A stretch of DNA of 64,000 bases from Chrysogorgia sp. JL179-B06 (taxonomy: Eukaryota; Cnidaria; Anthozoa; Scleralcyonacea; Chrysogorgiidae), in contig JAYKKM010000222.1 in NCBI GenBank assembly GCA_035772405.1, positions 1,388,501-1,452,500 of the forward strand, in the 5' to 3' direction. This document shows positions 58,801 through 64,000 of the stretch, piece by piece. The position numbers and the translations under genes are program-made. Each line of letters opens with the position of its first letter. Position 1 is the stretch's first letter. The notes below the pieces were generated by a model. It saw nothing but the letters and a program-made list of their open reading frames with translations. It was not told the DNA's origin and did not search any database.

Positions 58801-58950
58801 TGGCGATAAAAACAGCACCGCGGACAAGAACGTAAACGGTGATAACTACGGCACTCCCATATACGGTCCAAAATACGGCAACACGAATTACGAATCCAAT
58901 TCCTGCAATCACTGCAACAATAAGAACTCCTGCGACCAAACGTTTTCTGT
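44741..58950 (-). CDS. Tandem array of helical exons with alternative hydrophobic terminal exons
   Basis: Seven related exons of about 265 bp (positions listed separately) and two different terminal exons with stops (58766-58950 and 44741-44916) lie on the minus strand. Intron sequence between them is also duplicated, in modules of roughly 0.9-1.2 kb, so the array grew by tandem duplication. All seven helical exons end in phase 1 and both terminal exons start in phase 1, so any helical exon can join either end. Five of the seven also begin in phase 1. I do not recognise the family; a dynamin/GBP-like C-terminal helical region followed by a membrane anchor is one guess. The 5' exons are not seen and may lie to the right of the window. 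Confidence 0.6.
45379..45645 (-). CDS. Helical exon A
   Basis: 267 bp, phase 1-1, acceptor TATATAG, donor AAAG|GTATTT. It encodes ATCAAGAGACAACGT-derived IKRQRQLVDNEKENFKTEL, SFNKISLPVKIPGHLENILE, then FAKFDGATKEVHQESEYK and RELEIFANEKIKEIMEKN. High charge with regular hydrophobic spacing suggests long helices. Intact. A (GATT)n tract lies just upstream of the acceptor (45661-45684). Confidence 0.7.
46303..46565 (-). CDS. Helical exon B
   Basis: 263 bp, acceptor AATTACAG, enters in phase 2, leaves in phase 1. YTQFVRNEEEKFKKELKSSF, DAINLPFLNQGRLKEILDEK, then QLEIFANETINEMMEKNE. Intact. More divergent than A and E, closest to G. Confidence 0.68.
47618..47884 (-). CDS. Helical exon C
   Basis: 267 bp, phase 1-1. 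LVDKEKERLNLIIHSSPFEA, LHSLGLLNQRLEEIKEKYF, then ELQIFANKKIDQIIKKNE. Intact but diverged; (TTTG)n lies upstream of the acceptor (47917-47937). Confidence 0.65.
48515..48753 (-). pseudogene. Helical exon D, broken
   Basis: 239 bp with normal splice sites, but 27 bp are missing after the QRQLVDNEK-coding start and one base is missing in the FAKFDGA region, giving a frameshift. Otherwise close to A and E. Confidence 0.68.
49250..51810. repeat. Large foldback, arms about 0.7 kb
   Basis: Left arm 49250-49975 and right arm 51130-51810 are reverse complements with about 5-10% difference by eye (for example GATAATTGCTTAAATACGCG on the right is the complement of CGCGTATTTAAGCAATTATC on the left). The left arm contains an extra (TA)n (49774-49808). 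The 1.15-kb loop has no recognised gene. Confidence 0.85.
51811..53870. other. Right part of the hAT-like element, no clear gene
   Basis: The plus frame 51719-52213 starts in the foldback arm and includes tandem TTTGCCTTACTTGCCGAAGC copies (51812-51868); I doubt that it is coding. 52660-52850 holds a palindrome (GACAATTATTGGATGAGGCT, GTCTGGATAATTCTTG) of the AACAATTATT foldback type. 53340-53470 holds clustered AGGAATTCCTATAGGAA words. Confidence 0.5.
54426..54692 (-). CDS. Helical exon E
   Basis: 267 bp, phase 1-1, acceptor CATTTATAG. MKRQRQLVDNEKENFKTELN, SFDKISLPVNIPGRLKDILE, then KRELETFSNEKINEMVAKNE. Intact; near-identical to A. (TTTA)n lies upstream of the acceptor. Confidence 0.7.
55014..55272 (-). 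pseudogene. Helical exon F, frameshifted
   Basis: 259 bp: nine bases shorter at its start and one extra base in the GAGAAAGGAAAC region, so the start (QRQLVDNEK) and the rest (SFNKISLPVDIPGSLKVILE ... NEKINEMMNKN) are in different frames. A duplicated KINEMMKK-coding stretch follows the donor. Confidence 0.66.
55561..56505. mobile_element. TIR element, 0.9 kb, foldback type
   Basis: TTACAGAACACCCTAGTAAG at 55561 and its complement near 56505; the TIR is about 60 bp. Inside, 55740-55900 and 55915-56040 are a second inverted pair (GTAGGGGTTTAGCAGCTAGG with its complement). No gene. Confidence 0.85.
56515..56800. other. Half-copy of the GTTTGATATGTAAAT MITE family
   Basis: TTACTTCGCTTTCGAGTTAT and TTGTTTGATATGTAAATAAG match the MITE arms at 11.3 kb and 24.8 kb; no opposite arm is evident. 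Confidence 0.5.
56800..57940. repeat. Nested inverted repeats with hammerhead-like words
   Basis: Outer pair: ACTGCCAATACGGATAGTAT (56884) and its complement (57868). Inner pairs: CACTGTGATCCAAACACTTG (57634) with CAAGTGTTTGGATCAC (57733), and 57775-57822 with 57825-57870. The innermost right arm reads CUGACGA, GAAACGUUAGAC (57833-57863), close to a hammerhead core but with a weak stem II; the left arm is its mutated mirror. Confidence 0.6.
57129..57380 (-). CDS. Possible exon between array modules
   Basis: 252 bp bounded by a good acceptor (TTTGTTTTAG) and donor (AAG|GTATTT), phase 1-1 like the helical exons. It encodes ISLIVNYWNPGSRLRVWLVV, a basic middle, and GRFWILSRELFGILLRILKI then VLFPASSSGKK. 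It is not related to the helical exons by eye; it may be an extra membrane segment or a chance frame within the inverted-repeat block. Confidence 0.35.
58228..58481 (-). CDS. Helical exon G
   Basis: 254 bp, acceptor GATTTACAG, phase 2 to 1. YTLFVDVEKEKLKRELMSSF, GAINLPFQGRLKNILDEKKL, then ELEIFANEKITEMTEKNE. Intact; closest to B. Confidence 0.68.
58643..58668. repeat. (TA)n microsatellite
   Basis: Short TA tract in the intron beyond exon G. Confidence 0.9.
58766..58950 (-). CDS. Terminal exon 1: two hydrophobic segments and basic end
   Basis: Acceptor CATATGTAG; enters in phase 1 with AC, so joined to a helical exon it makes Asp. RKRLVAGVLIVAVIAGIGFV, then VAVFWTVYGSAVVITVYVLV and IFELIKRRR, stop. 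It looks like a hairpin of two membrane helices with a cytosolic basic tail. In array order it lies upstream of exon G, so it must belong to a transcript that ends here, while terminal exon 2 serves the others. Confidence 0.62.
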
Positions 58951-59416
58951 CTACATATGAAGAAAAAAAGTACAAAAATTTGTTTTTTCAAAAATTATTT
59001 TGATCAAATTAGTTAATGGATAAGTTTTAGCAGTTCAGTGTATCTATAAAGACTTATTTCAACGTTATATACGATTTAATATTACTATTGTCATCTTGAT
59101 GTATGTGATTTACTGACAAGGGGACCAAGCACGTGTTGCAACACTGTACGCATCACAATTCCTGTTATGTGTACACACAATAACATACGCCATATAACAT
59201 ACGTCATTCTGGGGAATGACAATCGAAAGGAAAACTTGTACCCATGCGTACGGGCCTACTTAGGTAAAATTGTGCATCTTGTCGGGAAGCATTTTGTGTC
59301 TTGTCGGGCAGTGACTGTCGGGCGAAGCATTGAGATAACCAGAATATACTTGAATTGGTCGCCGGCAGAATATTTTTGCTAAATTTTTGCCTCCGCATGT
59401 ACAAAACCATGCATAT
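58951..59416. other. No recognisable gene
   Basis: The right flank of terminal exon 1; upstream exons of that transcript were not identified. Confidence 0.4.
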
Positions 59417-59602
59417 AGACCTCTTTCATAATGGCACCCAAATGAAATATTCTTTTATATGCATTTAAATTAGCCTTTCTGACCTCGTTCGTGTGTCTGT
59501 AATTCCAAAGAATCTTTGATTTGTAACGAGGCCAGAAAGGCTAATTTGCATGCATATAAAAGAATATTTAAACTGGCCGCCATTATGAAAGAGGTCTATA
59601 GA
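59417..59602. mobile_element. Palindromic MITE
   Basis: TATAGACCTCTTTCATAATG at 59417 and its complement to 59602; inner pairs TCTTTTATATGCAT and TTAGCCTTTCTG. About 185 bp. Confidence 0.82.
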
Positions 59603-60659
59603 TGTATAACTTTTGTTAGCTTTGTTTTATAATTTCTTAAGCATATCATGGACTTATGAAATTGCATTACTGCAATTAATATATAGTTAATGTTTATGAT
59701 TTTATTCCAAGTATCACATAGAGCATATAGTAGCTACACGAATACTGTTAAAAAAATAGAAATTTTCTCTCTTAAAATCCTGAGTTTTTTTCTCGCGAAT
59801 TTTTACCTTTCATGACACTCAAAGTCTCAAACATCGTTATCATAAAAAAATTCCTTTGCATTTCGTTGGTTTATACCCTTACGAAAATGTCACTGCAAAA
59901 ATGGTTTTTCGAACTTCATAATATATCTAATTATGAAGTTCAAAAAGCCATTTTCTTGCCAGTTTAACTATGCAAGATTAACGAATATTATTATATGGCA
60001 CAAGCTACTTCCGGTGAAATTGCGTGCTCTGATTGGCTGAGACACGTCACGTGCCGGTCCGTTATTTCCCGTAATGGACCGGTCCGGATTACGGATTTTG
60101 TCAGCCATTTTGTTTCCAAAGGAGCGAACAACGATAGGAAACTTTGAAAAGCAGCAAAAATTGAACGAATTTAGTAAATTAAGCACTGAATCATGTGCGA
60201 GTCGGTGTGCAAAGTAATCATGTGCAAAGTAACTGTGACCACACTATTTTAAATTTTTCATTTCGGAGACCTCTGAAATGGCATTTTCTGCATTTTGGAG
60301 AATAGAAATTAACAAAAGCTAAAGGCCTAAACATGGAGTATTTCGTGACATTTTTTCTCGGTTACTGTGACAAATCTGCAATAGGTTGACCGCAAGCTTG
60401 TTGGTAATCGTTGTGATACTCGTTATATCACCGAACAAGCATTTGTGGATTGTTTCAACGATCTCCTACTGAACATATTTCAAGTTGTAACAAACTTGCT
60501 GGATGCAAGCTTGTTAAGCCTTGACGAAATAAACAGTTTACTACAAACTATTAGCAGAGTTAGTCAAATAAAATATATAATTACTTTTTCAAAGTAACTT
60601 TAAACATTCTAAGATAAAAAAAGAAAATTTGGGAAAAAATGTCCCCCGGCTCCTACGGC
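59603..60659. other. No recognisable gene
   Basis: A short inverted pair around 59909-59960 (CGAACTTCATAAT / ATTATGAAGTTC). No coding signal. Confidence 0.4.
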
Positions 60660-60795
60660 ACTGCTAATCCTAATCCTAACCATAATACTAACCCTAACCA
60701 TAAATTATACCAATCCTAACCATAAATTTTACTAATCCTAACCATAAATTATACTAACCATAATACTAATCCTAACCATAATCTAGTAATAGTAG
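60660..60795 (-). repeat. Degenerate telomere-like repeat
   Basis: CTAATCCTAATCCTAACCAT and similar CCTAACCATAA words, next to the foldback start. Complement of the type at 11.9 kb. Confidence 0.65.
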
Positions 60796-62352
60796 GTACC
60801 CCCCATCCACCGCCACAAAGTTTGGTCGAGAAACGCACGTCGAACGCCGTGACGAACGGATATAGCGTGACGAACGGAAGTAATTTGCGGTATGCAAGTA
60901 CGAATATAGAAATACGTATCGGCAATAATCCCTCGCATTTTGTGTGAATAATATTTTAATATTTTAGTTGAATGATTTGGTATAGCTAATGTCCTGAAAC
61001 GTTTATACCAGGTGTTTAATAATTTACTTGGTCGTGTGGTTTATTATGAATTCGACGCAACTTGAGTATCCCGTTCCCATTTCGCTGCCGGTCATTGGCG
61101 AACTTGCTTACGAATTGCGCGAAAAAGCCACAGTTCAAAGCAATTTGGACAACTAAATAAACATCGTCTCAAATGTCTCGATGGACATTTATTCGAGCCC
61201 GGAAGCGTCAAAACGTATATTTACGCCCACGATAACCATTGTGATGTAAGCATGGCGTGACTCAAATTAATAACAAGAACCGCGCTTATAAAAGCTCGAT
61301 GATAATACAGAGCCAATACTTTACTGACAGTGTTGTTGGATAGTTTCCCGGGTGAGGGTATTTTTGGATACTCGGGGGTATTGTGGGGGTGCTTAGTTCT
61401 CATGTAGTCTTAAAGTGCCACTACGATGAAAATTTACCCCCGTCTTTTAGATTTTCTTTAGCATAGAATAGTATTTCAGGTCGAAAGTGATCATCGATGT
61501 AAAAAAACTAAAAATTTTATTTTGAAGTAAGTAATCACTATTATTTAGGCCACCATTACTCAAAACGTGTTCCAAGTGAGCCCGCAATTTCAAATGGTAA
61601 CGCCTGAATTTCAGTCGAGGTTACTTGTTTTCTTGTTTTCTTCGCGAAGTAGATGAAAGCAAATTGCTTTGAAACGTCGATACCGCACTGCCAGTGGAAC
61701 GGTGGCTTTTTCGCGCAATTCGTGAGCAAGTTCGCCAATGGCCTTCGATAATTTTTAACGTATGGATATCGTTCATCGATTTGGCCTTTTGCGACGAGCG
61801 ATACAAAGATTACGGGGGTTTGTCATTAAATTTCGCCATTGCGTGTGTTGCTTCTCATTAATCCCAATTTATCTAGTTAATATAAATTGCGGCAATTTGT
61901 CTGGGTTTGAGATCACGTTCGGTTTCTTCCCGTCCCACCGCTCGGCATCTCGACATAAATAATATATACTGTAATCGTGTCAATATAAGGTGAATCGTTC
62001 TACTGGATCACTCGTTCGATTTCGTCTAAGACTCTTTCGACAGTCAGTCGCTTTCTCAAGTTGCGTCGAATTCATAATAAACCACACGACCAAGTAAATT
62101 ATTAAACACCTGGTATAAACGTTTCAGGACATTAGCTGTACCAAATCATTCAACTAAAATATTAAAATATTATTCACACAAAATGCGAGGGATTATTGCC
62201 GATACGTATTTCTATATTCGTACTTGCATACCGCAAATTACTTCCGTTCGTCACGCTATATCCGTTCGTCACGCTCAGCATGACGTGCGTTTCTCGACCA
62301 ATCAGCGCGCGGCGGCATCCCTTTGTGGAAGTGGATGGGGGGGGGGGGTACC
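60796..62352. mobile_element. Foldback element, arms about 270-300 bp
   Basis: Left arm 60796-61062, right arm 62054-62352 reverse complementary (GTGACGAACGGATATAGCGT, TGGTCGTGTGGTTTATTATG), outer ends with C- or G-runs (GGTACCCCCC / GGGGGGTACC). The 1-kb interior has no transposase. It shares the GGGATTATTGC end word with the repeats at 6.4 and 23.8 kb. Confidence 0.85.
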
Positions 62353-64000
62353 TACTACTAACCATAACCACAACCATGCATACAGTAATACTAATCCTAA
62401 TCCACCCTTGATGGATATGCATCTAGCATCTACCATTATAAAATTGTTGCTCAGCATGCTCAATAAATTATATATATTTGAACAAATAATTTCCCCACCC
62501 ACTAAATCCCCTTACACCCACTTAGTCTCCATTACACCCACATAAACCCCCTTACACCCACCCAGCCTCCTTTACATCCACTCAAACTACCCGGTTTAGC
62601 CCCCCCCCCGCATTAGATCTGCTTAGCTTCTCTTAGAACCACTTAGTGGAGTGTGTAAGGAAGGAAGGATAAGTAATCAGGTAAGATTTAAGGTAAGATA
62701 AGAAAGATAAGTAATGTAATTTGATTTATTATACAGTTCCAGATCCAGTTGTATATTTCATAAGATGAAGTACTTACTCTACTTACAGACTGACAGTACC
62801 TACCGCGTTAGTTCTTTTGCGCGGGCGTAATTGAAATGAAACGGAACGGAAGTGCTTGGTGTAAATGAGGTATATACGCGATATATATATATAATGGTTT
62901 TAGTTTTTTTTTAAATACCATGTTTTATTTGACAACGTAGGATATAGCGAAACATACTATTGGTTTATATCATGCAGAATATATATAAATTATATTATTC
63001 GACTATTTATAAAACTAGATATGCTTCAATATATCCACATGCATGATATAGAATATAGATAAGGCCATTTACTAAAGACGATTGCCTGGAGAGCAAAAGA
63101 TGATCATTAATTTTACAAAACCTCGTCGTTCAATAGCATTGATTTTCCCAATGTGTTCACAACTTTAATTTCCAGTTCAAGCCATCCAAGAACCATGCAA
63201 CTTTCACTTTAATTTTGTGCCGCTTGGGCTTCGGCGTAAAATTGATGACCTGGCAGAGGTGGGGTGGTCAGATTCAAAACAAAGTTGAAATCGAAACCAT
63301 AGTGCCTATAGATCTACTGATAATTAGACACCTTATCGATGCATTAACTGAAGTATCGCAAAGCTAGAAACCTAAAAAAATGCATAATTTCTCGACAAGA
63401 CGACAAGCTAGATAGAAGCTTTTGATTTAATACCATACTATATTCACATAGCACAATACTATATTACATTATTATTTATTACTACAAATAAAAGCGCATG
63501 AAGCCTCTGCGGAGGAGAGTGGCACAATACTTATATATGTACGTATATTATATATTTAAATATAGTTTCAACAATTACACACTTATACCTCATCTTTTAT
63601 GATAGCGATTTCTCCGTCTGTTCTTTGATCGCTTTTCTGAGAGATGTTGATCCGAATGTTGCGCTACCGATACACAGTATACGTAATCTGACAGGGGCAG
63701 GTCTTGGGATTTGAGAAGGGAGGGTGGGGTCCGGGAGCATGATTACAAAAAGACAGTTCTAAGTTCAAATCTAAAAAACTTCTTTACCAGAGACAGAGGT
63801 TTTTTGTTTGATGACACCAACTGCGTGGTGTTTATAGACGCTGGGAAATATCTAACGGAAGTTTTAATATTAAAAGGTGGCTGTATCTCCACTTAGCCCT
63901 CCCATTCTTCGATTTATACAGAGGGGATTTCCGGTTTTACTCTTTGAACAATGCATCTACCAATTTCCTTCCCAGACTCCCAGTATCTACCAAAATTAAT
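62353..64000. other. No recognisable gene; short CCTTACACCCAC repeats
   Basis: 62500-62590 has four or five loose copies of CCTTACACCCAC(T/C)(T/C)AG. The frame 63711-63896 is unrecognised. Confidence 0.45.

Overview
This is eukaryotic, AT-rich, very repeat-dense DNA, most likely from a cnidarian (probably an anthozoan). The evidence is indirect: intron-split Ig-receptor exons, an NB-ARC/TPR gene of the type abundant in corals and anemones, animal LINE, Penelope-like, EnSpm/CACTA and hAT remnants, a tRNA-derived SINE, a Crypton-type recombinase remnant, and a chondroitin-GalNAc-transferase-like exon. No bacterial or organellar signature is present. The species cannot be fixed from sequence alone.

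Layout. 1-3.1 kb: decayed LINE (+). 3.1-6 kb: a Penelope-like element (PLE) with an internal inversion, then a PLE-type palindrome, both carrying hammerhead ribozyme motifs and bounded by (TA)n arrays. 6.4-13.1 kb: a dispersed repeat with a G25 run, then a membrane Ig-superfamily receptor gene (+; four exons found: cysteine-less Ig-like, two I-set-like, and transmembrane/ITAM-like tail) whose introns hold a SINE, two MITEs and a LINE tail. 14.2-23.1 kb: one minus-strand LINE split by a 7.6-kb EnSpm/CACTA-like element (14864-22444, TA duplication) that is itself full of tRNA-like tandem units, TATAA microsatellites and foldbacks. 26.5-29.2 kb: a broken NB-ARC/TPR gene (-). 30.9-31.8 kb: internally deleted Crypton-like recombinase element. 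32.2-35 kb: a young PLE between 134-bp perfect inverted repeats, each with a hammerhead ribozyme, amid long (TA)n tracts. 35.8 kb: one glycosyltransferase exon. 36.4-41.8 kb: a 5.4-kb minisatellite open in all three + frames. 44.7-59 kb (-): a tandem array of seven related helical exons plus two different hydrophobic terminal exons, interrupted by a 5-kb hAT-like element containing a 0.7-kb-arm foldback. 55.5-62.4 kb: more inverted-repeat elements.

How it fits together. Two cellular loci stand out: the Ig receptor (cell-surface recognition, tail with paired YxxL motifs) and the helical-exon array (all donors in phase 1, five of seven acceptors in phase 1, so exons could be swapped or strung together). 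Most of the rest is mobile DNA. The strongest unusual signal is the repeated association of Penelope ends, hammerhead ribozymes, head-to-head inverted repeats and (TA)n arrays.
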